Assembly (NCBI RefSeq): GCF_021245725.1
Contig: NZ_JAJGSX010000009.1
Coordinates: forward strand, 186,001-250,000
Length of the DNA stretch: 64,000 nt
Direction: 5' to 3'
Source of the DNA: Pseudonocardia sp. TRM90224
Lineage (GTDB): Bacteria; Actinomycetota; Actinomycetes; Mycobacteriales; Pseudonocardiaceae
Part shown: positions 33,105-41,262 of the stretch, one piece after another
How positions within the stretch are numbered: the first letter of the stretch is position 1
Layout of the letters: every line of letters begins with the position of its first letter
The notes under the pieces: model-generated
Database searches by the model: none
What the model was told of the DNA's origin: nothing
The model's input: only the letters and a program-made list of their open reading frames with translations
Translations under genes and position numbers: made by a program

Positions 33105-34330
33105 GCCGGCGTGCGTTCGATCGGGCAGCTCATGCAGCGCGGGCCGCCGCGCCCGCGGCCCAGCTCGCCGCCGGGGATGTCGAGCACCTCGATGCCGTTG
33201 CGGCGCAGGAAGGTGTTGGTCGTGACGTTGCGCTCGTAGGTGACGACAACGCCCGGCGCGACCGCGAGCGTGTTGCAGCCGTCGTCCCACTGCTCGCGCT
33301 CGGCGGCGTGCACGTCCTGCTCGGCGGTGAGCACCCGGATCCGCGGCAGGCCGAGCGCCTCGGCGATCGCAGCATGCATGTCCTCCGGCCGGTGATCGGT
33401 GAGGTGCAGTTCCTTGTCGTTGTCGGTGGGCCGCACGGTGTAGGCCGGCAGCATGCCGAGGCCCGCGTACTTCGTGAACGTCTCCGGGTCGACCATCGTC
33501 ATGACGGTGTCGAGGTGCATCAGCGCGCGGGTCTCGGGCATCCGCAGCGCGACGATCCGGTCGACCTCGCCGCCGGCGAAGAGGCGCCGCGCCAGCCGCT
33601 CGACGCCCTGCGGGGTGGTCCGCTCGCTCATGCCGATCAGGACCGCGCCACCGCCGAGTACCAGCATGTCGCCGCCCTCGGTGGTCGCGGGCCCGTTGAC
33701 CGAGCCCTCCGACCAGACCGCGAACCCCGCTCCTGCGAACAGCGGGTGCCACCGGTAGACGGCCTCGTAGTGCACCGTCTCGCGCATCCGGGCCTTCTTG
33801 CGCATGCTGTTGATCGAGACGCCGTTGTGTATCCACGCCGACGTGTCGCGGGTGTAGAGGTGGTTGGGCAGCGGTTCGAGCACGAAGTCGTCGACGTCGA
33901 GCACGTGGAACGCGATCGAGCGCGGCTCGGGGATCCGGTCGAGCACCTCGCGCTTCGTGATTCCCCCGATGAGGTGATCGGCGAGCGTCTCCACGTCCAT
34001 CGCGTCGAAGCAGTTGCGCAGCGCGTCGATCGCGAGCGGGCCGTAGATCCGGTCGTCGAAGATCCGGTCGACGACGTACTTGCGCGCCTCCGGGATCGTG
34101 ATCGTCTGCCGCAGCAGCTCACCGAACTGGTGCACGACCACACCGCGCTCCCGCAGCAGCGCGGAGAACGTGTCGTGCTCCTCCTGCGCGCGGTTCACCC
34201 ACAGCACGTCGTCGAAGAGGAGCCTGTCCTTGTTGCCCGGCGTGAGCCGCTTCAGCTCGAGGCCCGGCCGGTGCACGATCACCTGGCGCAGCTGCCCGAC
34301 CTCGGAGTCGACGCGATACATGGCGTCCAT
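33101..34330 (-). CDS. arcA: Arginine deiminase
   Basis: 409 residues from ATG 34330 ([14 protein letters not shown]); an internal ATG at 34321 (MYRVD) is possible. Guanidino-hydrolase fold with [49 protein letters not shown] and the catalytic Cys loop [12 protein letters not shown]. Converts arginine to citrulline and ammonia. No ornithine carbamoyltransferase or carbamate kinase adjoins, so this is not a classical arc operon. Divergent from an Lrp regulator with only 16 bases between the two chosen starts, so the regulator probably controls it. Confidence 0.94.
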   Translation of the reverse strand: MDAMYRVDSEVGQLRQVIVHRPGLELKRLTPGNKDRLLFDDVLWVNRAQEEHDTFSALLRERGVVVHQFGELLRQTITIPEARKYVVDRIFDDRIYGPLAIDALRNCFDAMDVETLADHLIGGITKREVLDRIPEPRSIAFHVLDVDDFVLEPLPNHLYTRDTSAWIHNGVSINSMRKKARMRETVHYEAVYRWHPLFAGAGFAVWSEGSVNGPATTEGGDMLVLGGGAVLIGMSERTTPQGVERLARRLFAGGEVDRIVALRMPETRALMHLDTVMTMVDPETFTKYAGLGMLPAYTVRPTDNDKELHLTDHRPEDMHAAIAEALGLPRIRVLTAEQDVHAAEREQWDDGCNTLAVAPGVVVTYERNVTTNTFLRRNGIEVLDIPGGELGRGRGGPRCMSCPIERTPA

Positions 34331-34346
34331 CCTGCAGGATGGGACG

Positions 34347-34799
34347 GTGCAACTCGACTCGCTCGACGAGAAGCTGATCGCGCTGCTGGTAGCGGACGCG
34401 CGGCGCAGCTACGCCGACCTCGGCGCGGAGATCGGCCTCTCGGCGTCGGCGGTCAAGCGGCGGGTCGACCGGCTGCGTGCGGGCGGGGCGATCACCGGCT
34501 TCACCGTGCGGATGGACCCGGGCGCGCTGGGCTGGTCGGTCGAGGGGTACGTCGAGCTGTACTGCCGCAACAGCACTGCGCCCGCGACGATCCGGGCCGC
34601 GATACAGCGCTTCCCCGAGATCGTCGAGGCGAGCACCGTCTCGGGGGAGGCCGACGCCGTGCTGCGGATCCTGGCCGCCGACATGCACCACTTCGAGCAG
34701 GTGCTGGAGCAGATCGGCGCGCAGCCGTTCATCGCGCGGACCAAGTCGGTGCTGGTGCTCTCCCCGCTGATCCGCCGCCCGGCCGTCCCCGCCCCGTAG
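34347..34799 (+). CDS. Lrp/AsnC-family regulator of the arginine cluster
   Basis: 150 residues from GTG 34347 ([20 protein letters not shown]), the usual family start; ATG 34320 would add nine residues but would overlap the divergent arcA gene. N-terminal HTH ([25 protein letters not shown]) and C-terminal RAM domain ([22 protein letters not shown]). In M. tuberculosis an AsnC-type gene (Rv2324) likewise sits next to the DDAH-like and rocD genes, so arginine or ornithine is the probable signal. Confidence 0.9.
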   Translation: MQLDSLDEKLIALLVADARRSYADLGAEIGLSASAVKRRVDRLRAGGAITGFTVRMDPGALGWSVEGYVELYCRNSTAPATIRAAIQRFPEIVEASTVSGEADAVLRILAADMHHFEQVLEQIGAQPFIARTKSVLVLSPLIRRPAVPAP

Positions 34800-34810
34800 T
34801 GCCCCCGAAG

Positions 34811-34874
34811 TTCCCCACCCTTTTGGGCACTTGCGCGCCGTGGGAGCGCGCATCCACCCAAAACGATGGGGAAG
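34811..34874. repeat. CCCCACCGTTTTG-family hairpin (copy 3)
   Basis: TTCCCCACCCTTTTGGG and CCCAAAACGATGGGGAA form the outer arms with two mismatches; inner CGCGCCG/GCGCGCA-type stem. It starts 11 bases after the Lrp stop. Together with copy 4 it occupies about one third of the 344-base gap before the DDAH-like gene. Confidence 0.65.
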
Positions 34875-34907
34875 TTGGGCCACCGCCGCTCGACGACCGG
34901 TAGGAGG

Positions 34908-34970
34908 TCCCCACCGTTTTGCCTATCTGCACGGCGTTTCGGGTGTGCAGGTTGGCAAAACGGTGGGGAA
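34908..34970. repeat. CCCCACCGTTTTG-family hairpin (copy 4)
   Basis: CCCCACCGTTTTGCC and GGCAAAACGGTGGGG pair perfectly; the loop includes CTGCAC/GTGCAG, as in copy 1. Two hairpins in series between Lrp and the DDAH-like gene suggest a strong transcriptional boundary. The remaining part of the gap, to 35143, shows no ORF; the promoter of the ddaH-rocD pair must lie there. Confidence 0.65.
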
Positions 34971-35143
34971 GTTGGGTCGCCTTGCCGGCGCGCAACGATC
35001 GAGCGTGGATGCGGCTGATCACGCAACGGATCGTCGTGTGGAGGCAACAGCTCGCGATTGTCCGCCGCCCACCGGGTTCCTAGCGTTGGACTCACCCGGC
35101 GCCGTCGCCGCGGACCACCCCGCATCGATCGTGGAGCGAGCCC

Positions 35144-35998
35144 GTGACCAGCGTCCTTCCTCTCCCGTCCGAGGTCTCCGAGCGTGTCGCGACCCCGCGG
35201 CACTACCTGATGTGCCGCCCCGAGCACTTCGCCGTCACCTACGCGATCAACCCGTGGATGCGCCCCGACATCCCGGTCGACCTCGCCCTCGCGCTGCGGC
35301 AGTGGGACGAACTGCGTGCGGTCTACCTCGACCTCGGCCACCGCGTCGACCTGCTCGAACCGCTGCCCGGCCTGCCCGACATGGTCTACGCCGCCAACGG
35401 CGCCACCGTGCTCGACGGGATCGTCCTGGGCGCGCGGTTCCGCTACCCGCAACGCGCCGGCGAGGCCGCCGCGCACGCGGCGTGGTTCAGCGCCGCCGGG
35501 TACGAGCGGGTCGTCGAGCCGGAGTTCGTCAACGAGGGCGAGGGCGACCTGCTGGTCGTCGGCCCGGAAGGGGAGGAGACGGTGCTCGCCGGCACCGGCT
35601 TCCGCACCGACCCCCGCGCGCACGCCGAGGCCGAGCGGGTGCTCGCCCGCCCCGTGCTGCCGCTGGAGCTCGTCGACCCGCTTTACTACCACCTCGACAC
35701 GGCCGTCGCCGTGCTCGACCCGGTCACGATCGCCTGGCTGCCCGCCGCGTTCTCCCCGGCGTCGCAGGCGGTGCTGCGCTCCCGGTTCCCCGACGCGATC
35801 GAGGCCGATCCCGCCGACGCCGCGGTGCTCGGGCTCAACGCCGTGAGCGACGGCCGCAACGTGGTGCTGCCCGCGCAGGCCACCGGGCTCGCGAAGACGC
35901 TCGCCGACCGCGGCTTCACCGCCGTGCCCGTCGACATGTCCGAGCTGCTGAAGGGCGGCGGCGGACCGAAGTGCTGCACATTGGAGGTGCGCGCATGA
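35144..35998 (+). CDS. ddaH: DDAH-like guanidino hydrolase (dimethylarginine dimethylaminohydrolase family)
   Basis: 284 residues from GTG 35144. Signals of the amidinotransferase/guanidine-hydrolase fold: AANGATVLDG, EFVNEGEGDLLVVG, a YYHLDTAVAVL His and the C-terminal nucleophile loop LKGGGGPKCCTLEVR. It resembles M. tuberculosis Rv2323c, annotated as DDAH. The true substrate could be methylated arginine, or arginine itself as in the cyanobacterial arginine dihydrolases; sequence alone does not decide. The stop overlaps the rocD start by four bases, so its product is probably ornithine- or citrulline-linked. Confidence 0.83.
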   Translation: MTSVLPLPSEVSERVATPRHYLMCRPEHFAVTYAINPWMRPDIPVDLALALRQWDELRAVYLDLGHRVDLLEPLPGLPDMVYAANGATVLDGIVLGARFRYPQRAGEAAAHAAWFSAAGYERVVEPEFVNEGEGDLLVVGPEGEETVLAGTGFRTDPRAHAEAERVLARPVLPLELVDPLYYHLDTAVAVLDPVTIAWLPAAFSPASQAVLRSRFPDAIEADPADAAVLGLNAVSDGRNVVLPAQATGLAKTLADRGFTAVPVDMSELLKGGGGPKCCTLEVRA

Positions 35999-37284
35999 CC
36001 CTGACCGAGCCCGCAACCGCCCGTTCGACGGAGACGACAGGGACGACGGGACTGCACGAGGCGCTCCTGCACGAGCACTCGGCGCACAACTACCACCCGC
36101 TGCCGGTGGTGGTCGCCGAGGCGGAGGGGGCCTGGGTCACCGACGTCGAGGGCAGGCGCTACCTCGACTGCCTCGCCGGCTACTCAGCGCTGAACTTCGG
36201 GCACCGCCACCCCGTGCTCGTCGCCGCCGCGCACCGCCAGCTCGACCGCGTGACGCTCACCAGCCGCGCGTTCGGCAGCGACCAGCTCGGCCCGTGGTGC
36301 GCGGAGCTCTCGGCGCTGCTCGGCAAGCAGATGGTGCTGCCCATGAACACCGGGGCGGAGGCCGTCGAGTCGGGCGTCAAGGTCGCGCGCAAGTGGGGCT
36401 ACGAGGTCAAGGGCGTGCCGGCCGACCAGGCCCGGATCGTCGTCGCCTCCGGCGGCTTCCACGGTCGCACCACCACGATCGTCGGGTTCTCGACCGATCC
36501 CGACGCCCGTGGCGGTTTCGGGCCGTTCACCCCCGGCTTCGACGTCGTCCCGTACGGCGACGCCGCCGCGATCAGGGCGGCGATCACGCCGGAGACGGTC
36601 GCCGTCCTGATCGAGCCGATCCAGGGCGAGGCCGGTGTGATCGTCCCCGAGGCGGGCTACCTCCCGGCCGTGCGGGAGGTCTGCGACGCGGCCGGTGTGC
36701 TGTTCGTCGCCGACGAGGTGCAGGCCGGGCTCGGCCGCACCGGGCACCTGCTGGCCACGCGGGCCGCCGGCGTCGACGCCGACGTGTACCTGCTCGGCAA
36801 GGCGCTGGGCGGCGGGATCATGCCGCTCTCGGCCGTCGTCGCCGATGCCGACGTGCTGGGCGTGCTGCAGCCCGGCCAGCACGGCAGCACGTTCGGCGGG
36901 AACCCGCTCGCGTGCGCCGTCGGGCGGGCCGTGATCGAGCTGCTCGCCGACGACGGCCCCGACGGGGTGCTCGCACGCGCCCGCACGCTCGGCCCGGTGC
37001 TGCACGAACGGCTCGCCGGGCTCGTCGGCAAGGGCGTCACCGGCAGCCGCGGCGTCGGCCTCTGGGCGGGCATCGACGTCGACCCCCGGTTGGGGACGGG
37101 CCGTGCCGTCAGCGAGGCGCTGATGCGCCGCGGGGTGCTCGTCAAGGACACCCACGGCTCGACGATCCGGCTCTCGCCACCGCTGGTGATCACCGAGGCG
37201 GAGCTGCACGGCGCGGTGGACGCACTGGAGGCCGCGCTGGCGGACCTTGCCGGCCTCGCCGGCCTCGCCGGGCTCGCCGGCTGA
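35995..37284 (+). CDS. rocD: Ornithine aminotransferase
   Basis: 429 residues from ATG 35995. Class III aminotransferase: YSALNFGHRHP, LPMNTGAEAVESGVKVARKWGY (PLP phosphate loop), ASGGFHGRTT, VLIEPIQGEAGVIVPE, LFVADEVQAGLGRTG, and the PLP lysine in LLGKALGGGIMPLSA. It converts ornithine to glutamate-5-semialdehyde. The C-terminus ends in repeated LAGLAGLAG, from a GCCGGCCTC-type DNA repeat. The pair ddaH-rocD suggests arginine catabolism to glutamate. A hairpin follows seven bases after the stop. Confidence 0.94.
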   Translation: MTLTEPATARSTETTGTTGLHEALLHEHSAHNYHPLPVVVAEAEGAWVTDVEGRRYLDCLAGYSALNFGHRHPVLVAAAHRQLDRVTLTSRAFGSDQLGPWCAELSALLGKQMVLPMNTGAEAVESGVKVARKWGYEVKGVPADQARIVVASGGFHGRTTTIVGFSTDPDARGGFGPFTPGFDVVPYGDAAAIRAAITPETVAVLIEPIQGEAGVIVPEAGYLPAVREVCDAAGVLFVADEVQAGLGRTGHLLATRAAGVDADVYLLGKALGGGIMPLSAVVADADVLGVLQPGQHGSTFGGNPLACAVGRAVIELLADDGPDGVLARARTLGPVLHERLAGLVGKGVTGSRGVGLWAGIDVDPRLGTGRAVSEALMRRGVLVKDTHGSTIRLSPPLVITEAELHGAVDALEAALADLAGLAGLAGLAG

Positions 37285-37290
37285 CCAACT

Positions 37291-37350
37291 TCCCCACCGT
37301 TTTGTGCACTTGCGCGCCGTACGGGCGCGCAGGTGCACAAAACGGTGGGG
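37291..37350. terminator. CCCCACCGTTTTG hairpin between convergent genes (copy 5)
   Basis: CCCCACCGTTTTGTGCAC and GTGCACAAAACGGTGGGG pair perfectly; inner CGCGCC/GGCGCG arms. It starts seven bases after the rocD stop and ends 12 bases before the stop of the convergent gene, so it is well placed as a bidirectional terminator. Confidence 0.72.
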
Positions 37351-37362
37351 GGATTCGGGGCG

Positions 37363-38499
37363 TCAGCCCAGCTGGACGTCCAGGTGGGGGACGTTGGTGC
37401 TCTCCGCCGACCCCATCCGCTTCCAGCTCGCCGGGTCGGCCTCGTCGGTCGCGCGGAGCTGGACCGTTCCGATCGGCGCGCCGCCGCGCGCCCACGCCCG
37501 CACCAGCTCGGTGACCTCGACGCCGGTCCAGCCGGCCGCGCACTCCGGGTTGCGGCCGCGGGTCTCGGTGGTGCTCGCCCAGCGGTGCTCGCCGAGGGGC
37601 TGGTTCGCCCAGCGGGTTGAAGGGCCGGCCTGCGCCGTCGACCACACCTCCCACGACCGCGGCTGGCAGCCCGCCGACCAGTCCTGGTGCAACCGCAGGA
37701 CGGCCGAGACGATCGGTCGGCCGGTGAGCTCGGCCAGCGGGAAGGTCAGGTAGCTGCGGGCGACGGCGGTGCCGTCGTAGCTGCCGAGCCGCAGGTCCGG
37801 GTCGCCGCCGAGGTCGGAGCGCAGCACGGTGCTCTGCACGGTCGTGTCGAACGGGACGGTCGCCGTGGCCGGCGCCGCCGCGACGACCCTGCTGACGGAC
37901 GACTCGGCCTCCGTCATCGGCCCGCGCTCCTGCGCCGCCGGTTCGGCCTCGGCATGTGCTTCCGGCCCGCCTTCGGTCGTCGTGCGCAGCGCCAGCGGTG
38001 TGACGGGCGCCGTCGGGGTGCCGGCCGGTGCGGCCGCGCCGCGCCGCAGCGACGCGACGAAACCGGCGCGCGTCGCCTCGACGACGAGGTCGTAGCCGGG
38101 GCGGGCCTGCGGGTAGGTCGCACGGGGCCCGGCCAGCACGGGTGCCGGCAGCGACGTCGTCCAGTCCAGTGCGGCCGCGCCGCCGCCGGCGAACGTCACG
38201 ACCGGGCCCTGCGGGGTGAGCCGCAGGTCGTGCGGCGCGGCGAGCGGCCGGGCCACCCCGTCCGGCCCCGGCGCAAGGGTCAGGTCGACCGGGACCCACT
38301 CGGCCCCGGCGCGCATCTGGACGGTCCCGGTGTAGAGGGTCAGCAGCCGGCCGCCGTCGGGCCGCACCGTGGTCGTGCTGCTCTCGGTCCGGGCCTCGAC
38401 CCGGTCCCCGCCGGCTTGCACAGGGGGCGCGGCCGGCATAGGAGGCACGGTCACGAGCAGCCCCGCGCTCAGCAGCGCCGCCCCGATCTCTCGCATCAT
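37363..38499 (-). CDS. Secreted DNRLRE-domain protein
   Basis: 378 residues from ATG 38499 or 38496 (MMREIGAALLSAGLLVTVPP), a signal peptide. A Pro/Ala-rich part is followed by a conserved C-terminal domain with TTVQSTVLRSDLGGDPDLRLGSY, RSYLTFPLAEL, VSAVLRLHQDWSAGC and RWANQP, then VTELVRAWARGG, the DNRLRE signature found in wall-associated or secreted actinobacterial proteins. It is an extracellular, adhesion- or polysaccharide-associated protein by family; the specific function is unknown. Confidence 0.78.
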   Translation of the reverse strand: MMREIGAALLSAGLLVTVPPMPAAPPVQAGGDRVEARTESSTTTVRPDGGRLLTLYTGTVQMRAGAEWVPVDLTLAPGPDGVARPLAAPHDLRLTPQGPVVTFAGGGAAALDWTTSLPAPVLAGPRATYPQARPGYDLVVEATRAGFVASLRRGAAAPAGTPTAPVTPLALRTTTEGGPEAHAEAEPAAQERGPMTEAESSVSRVVAAAPATATVPFDTTVQSTVLRSDLGGDPDLRLGSYDGTAVARSYLTFPLAELTGRPIVSAVLRLHQDWSAGCQPRSWEVWSTAQAGPSTRWANQPLGEHRWASTTETRGRNPECAAGWTGVEVTELVRAWARGGAPIGTVQLRATDEADPASWKRMGSAESTNVPHLDVQLG

Positions 38500-38643
38500 G
38501 AGCAGAGGAATAGGTCGACGGCTGCGCTCGGACAAGAACGGCGCGCCGGACAGCCCACGAGGGTGTACTCCGTTCACCCGATCTGGACGACCATTGATCG
38601 CTGTGTGGTGACCGCTCGTCTCGATTCGTCTCGAACGGGTGGT

Positions 38644-39336
38644 TCAGCGGGCCTGACGGAAGGGCCGTTCGCCGCTTGCCGGGTCGGTCAATAGATCTGG
38701 TTTGAGTGCACCGAACATCACTGTCAGTAACAGCTCGGAGGTCACATCGGGGTCCTCCTCCGGCCGGTTGATCGCGCGGATCAGCAGCAGGTTGACGACC
38801 ATCGCGGCGACCTCGGAGGCCGCTGGGAAGGTGCGCAGCTGGCCGGTGCGCTGCCCGTGCTCGGCGAGGAGCCGGATCGAGTCGGGGATCGGGGCCAGCA
38901 CCCGCGGGTCGGCGTCGTCGTCGGGCATGGGCAGGCCCTCCACCCGCGTCCCGTACTCCTGGATGGCCGACCACAGCGCGGCGGTCAGCTTCCGGTAGCG
39001 CGCGCTGATCCTGGCGAGCGCCCGGACCTGGTCGATCAGCGCTTCGACGACCGGCCGGTCGGCCTCGATGTCCCGCTCGGCCTGCACGGCCAACGGGCGG
39101 ACGAGCGGGCCGTACACGTACCCGAGCAGGGCGTGCTTCGTGGGGAAGTGGTTGTACGCAGTCGCGGCGCTGACCCCCGCCGACGCCGCGATGTCCTCCA
39201 TGCGCGTCTGCGCCCAGCCCCGCGAGCCGAACGCGGAGTCGGCGGCGTCGAGCAGCGCGCGCCGGGTGCGGTCGCGCTTCGTCCGCGCTGCGCGGGCCCG
39301 TGGATCGTCCGGCGGGCCGCCGTCGGATGGGGGCAC
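38644..39336 (-). CDS. TetR-family transcriptional regulator
   Basis: 230 residues. N-terminal HTH: RDRTRRALLDAADSAFGSRG, TRMEDIAASAGVSAATAYNHFPTKHALLGY. A helical ligand-binding domain follows with ALARISARYRKLTAALWS. The target genes are unknown. The gene is divergent from the SigD-type sigma locus, and a palindrome 47 bases upstream of its start (39383-39399) is a candidate operator. Confidence 0.88.
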   Translation of the reverse strand: MPPSDGGPPDDPRARAARTKRDRTRRALLDAADSAFGSRGWAQTRMEDIAASAGVSAATAYNHFPTKHALLGYVYGPLVRPLAVQAERDIEADRPVVEALIDQVRALARISARYRKLTAALWSAIQEYGTRVEGLPMPDDDADPRVLAPIPDSIRLLAEHGQRTGQLRTFPAASEVAAMVVNLLLIRAINRPEEDPDVTSELLLTVMFGALKPDLLTDPASGERPFRQAR

Positions 39337-39382
39337 GAGCAGAGAGTAACCGTACCGTGAGCCGAACTGCTATTGACTCCAA

Positions 39383-39399
39383 CTTGGGTGTCACCCAAG
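39383..39399. promoter_or_regulatory. Palindromic candidate TetR operator
   Basis: CTTGGGTGTCACCCAAG is a perfect palindrome with a central T, lying 47 bases upstream of the TetR gene. A TTGACT at 39374-39379 lies just before it on the plus strand. TetR regulators typically bind such sites to repress themselves. No binding data; the assignment is by position and symmetry. Confidence 0.5.
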
Positions 39400-39569
39400 A
39401 TGCTTACTTGCATGTCGAAGGAACGAGGGCCCGGTCACGCAGGGCGTCCGGTCACTCCCTCAGCACGGCAGCAGGCCGTGTTTCGTTTCGCTCGGGGGGG
39501 CGAGCGTCGCACGTGTCGGTACGGCACCGGTGGCTCGCCACCGAGGTCGTGAGGGGGAGGGGAACCCCA

Positions 39570-39632
39570 ATGATCGAGCACTACTGCTATCGGTGTCCGC
39601 CAGGCACCCGCTCGCCCGAGGAACGGCCATGA
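39570..39632 (+). CDS. Possible 20-residue leader peptide coupled to the sigma factor gene
   Basis: ATG at 39570 encodes MIEHYCYRCPPGTRSPEERP, ending at TGA 39630-39632, which overlaps the ATG of the sigma factor gene (ATGA). A purine tract GAGGGGGAGGGGAA precedes the ATG by about five bases and is the strongest ribosome-binding site seen in the locus. The sigma gene itself has only a weak site (GAGGAACGG). The peptide contains CYRC, two Cys in a CxxC arrangement. It could be a translational coupler or a regulatory leader; it may also be non-coding. Confidence 0.5.
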   Translation: MIEHYCYRCPPGTRSPEERP

Positions 39633-40402
39633 CCGCGTTCGCCCAGCCGGCCGCAGGTCACGAACCGGTGCCATTGCCGCAGCACATGCGCGTGCCGGCG
39701 CCCGTCCAGCCCGTCCAGGCGGTCGAGCCCGTAGAGGTACCCGAGACGGATCTCGAGCTGCCCGTCGCGCCCCAGGTGCTCGACCACCTCGTCGCGAAGG
39801 CGATCGCCGGGGAGCCCGGTGCCCGCGACCGGCTGCTCGCCGAGATCCAGCCGCTCGTGCTGCGCTACTGCCGGGGACGGCTCGGGCGGCAGGAGACGGT
39901 CGTCGGCTCGGCCGACGACGTCGCGCAGGAGGTCTGCCTCGCGGTCGTGAGCGCGCTGCCGAACTACACGCTCAAGGGCCTGTCGTTCCGCGCGTTCGTC
40001 TACGGGATCGCCGCGCACAAGGTCACCGACGCGTTCCGGGCGATCGGGCGCAACCGCTGCGACCCCGTCGCCGACCTCCCCGACGCCCCGATCACGCGCG
40101 ACGGGCCGGAGCAGCAGCTGCTGACCGCCGAGCTCGTCGAACGGCTCGGCGACCTGCTGCGCACGCTCACCCCTCGCCAGCGCGAGGTGCTGGTGCTGCG
40201 GATCGCGGTCGGGCTCTCCGCGGAGGAGACCGCCGCGGCCGTCGGATCCACCCCGGGAGCGGTGCGGGTCACCCAACACCGCGCGCTCAACCGGTTGCGC
40301 GGTGTGCTGACCGGCCCCGACGACCCCGCCGAGGAGGAAGCGGACACGACGGCCACACCGGACGATCGGCCGTGGGGTTTCGACGGGCCGCTGCCGCTCT
40401 GA
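39629..40402 (+). CDS. sigD: ECF sigma factor, SigD/ShbA type
   Basis: 257 residues from ATG 39629. A ~50-residue N-terminus rich in Pro, Val and Gln precedes sigma region 2 (ADDVAQEVCLAVVSALPNY, FRAFVYGIAAHKVTDAFRA) and region 4 (LTPRQREVLVLRIAVGLS, AETAAAVGSTPGAVRVTQHRA pattern), closely resembling M. tuberculosis SigD and Streptomyces ShbA. The C-terminal tail is acidic. No anti-sigma gene with a clear membrane helix adjoins, whereas M. tuberculosis has Rv3413c next to sigD. Start overlaps the possible leader peptide. Confidence 0.9.
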   Translation: MTAFAQPAAGHEPVPLPQHMRVPAPVQPVQAVEPVEVPETDLELPVAPQVLDHLVAKAIAGEPGARDRLLAEIQPLVLRYCRGRLGRQETVVGSADDVAQEVCLAVVSALPNYTLKGLSFRAFVYGIAAHKVTDAFRAIGRNRCDPVADLPDAPITRDGPEQQLLTAELVERLGDLLRTLTPRQREVLVLRIAVGLSAEETAAAVGSTPGAVRVTQHRALNRLRGVLTGPDDPAEEEADTTATPDDRPWGFDGPLPL

Positions 40403-40483
40403 CCCGCACGATCGCGCGTACCGCCGGGGAGTAGCCTGATTGCCGATCATTCCCCGTTGAATGCGGTACCCGAGGAGGGCTCT

Positions 40484-40903
40484 GTGACGGCTGGCCAGAT
40501 CGCTGCGTTGATCGCGGCGGGGGCCTTCGTGGTCCTCGTGGTGCTGCTGGCCGTGCCCTTGCTGAAGCTCGGCCGCACGCTCGACGAGGCGACGATCGCC
40601 ATCCGCAAGGCGCACGAGTCCAGCACCCCGCTGCTCGACAACGCGCAGACCACGCTGCACCAGGTCAACACGCAGCTGGAGCGGGTCGACGGCATCACGT
40701 CCAGCGCGCGCATGGTCAGCAGCAACGTCTCGGTGCTGACGTCGCTGTTCACCGCGACGCTCGGCGGCCCGCTCGTGCGTGCCGCCGCGTTCTCCTACGG
40801 GCTGAGCAAGGCCGTCAAGGCGCGCCGCGCCGGGCGCGACGCAGGGCAGCACTCGCTGCGCACCCGCCCCGGGCGGGGCCGCCGGAAGGGCGGCGTGAAG
40901 TGA
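40484..40903 (+). CDS. DUF948-family small membrane protein
   Basis: 139 residues from GTG 40484, preceded by GAGGAGGG. One N-terminal membrane helix (GQIAALIAAGAFVVLVVLLAVPLL), then a coiled-coil-like segment (DEATIAIRKAHESSTPLLDNAQTTLHQVN) and a second short hydrophobic stretch, ending in a basic tail. The DUF948 assignment is by resemblance. It lies just upstream of alaS, as in other actinobacteria, and overlaps the next gene by four bases. Confidence 0.78.
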   Translation: MTAGQIAALIAAGAFVVLVVLLAVPLLKLGRTLDEATIAIRKAHESSTPLLDNAQTTLHQVNTQLERVDGITSSARMVSSNVSVLTSLFTATLGGPLVRAAAFSYGLSKAVKARRAGRDAGQHSLRTRPGRGRRKGGVK

Positions 40904-41202
40904 AGCGGCTCTTCTGGATGGGGCTCGGCGTCGCGATCGGCGCCTACGTCACCAAGCGCGCCACCGAGGCCGCCCACAACCTGACCCCCGCCGGGATGGG
41001 TGCGAACCTCGCCGACGGCCTTCGTGAGCTGGGTTCGGGCATCGGTGCGTTCGGCGCCGAGATCCGCGCCGGCATGGAGACCCGCGAGCAGGAGCTCACC
41101 GAGCTCGTCGAGCGCCGCACGGGCGCCGCGCTCCCGACGTACCGCGACGCGCTGGCCGAAGAGCCCGCCCCCCGAGCGCGAGCGCGCCGGGCAGGGGCGT
41201 AG
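40900..41202 (+). CDS. Small membrane protein upstream of alaS
   Basis: 100 residues from GTG 40900, overlapping the DUF948 gene by four bases. It has a short N-terminal hydrophobic segment with Gly (KRLFWMGLGVAIGAYVTKRA), then an amphipathic region and a basic tail. Similar genes sit between a DUF948 gene and alaS in actinobacteria, from memory. Function unknown. Confidence 0.7.
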   Translation: MKRLFWMGLGVAIGAYVTKRATEAAHNLTPAGMGANLADGLRELGSGIGAFGAEIRAGMETREQELTELVERRTGAALPTYRDALAEEPAPRARARRAGA

Positions 41203-41262
41203 TCCCGCGCCTCGCCCCTGCCGCCCCGCGTCGACCCCTCACCTCGTACCGAAGGCATTCCC

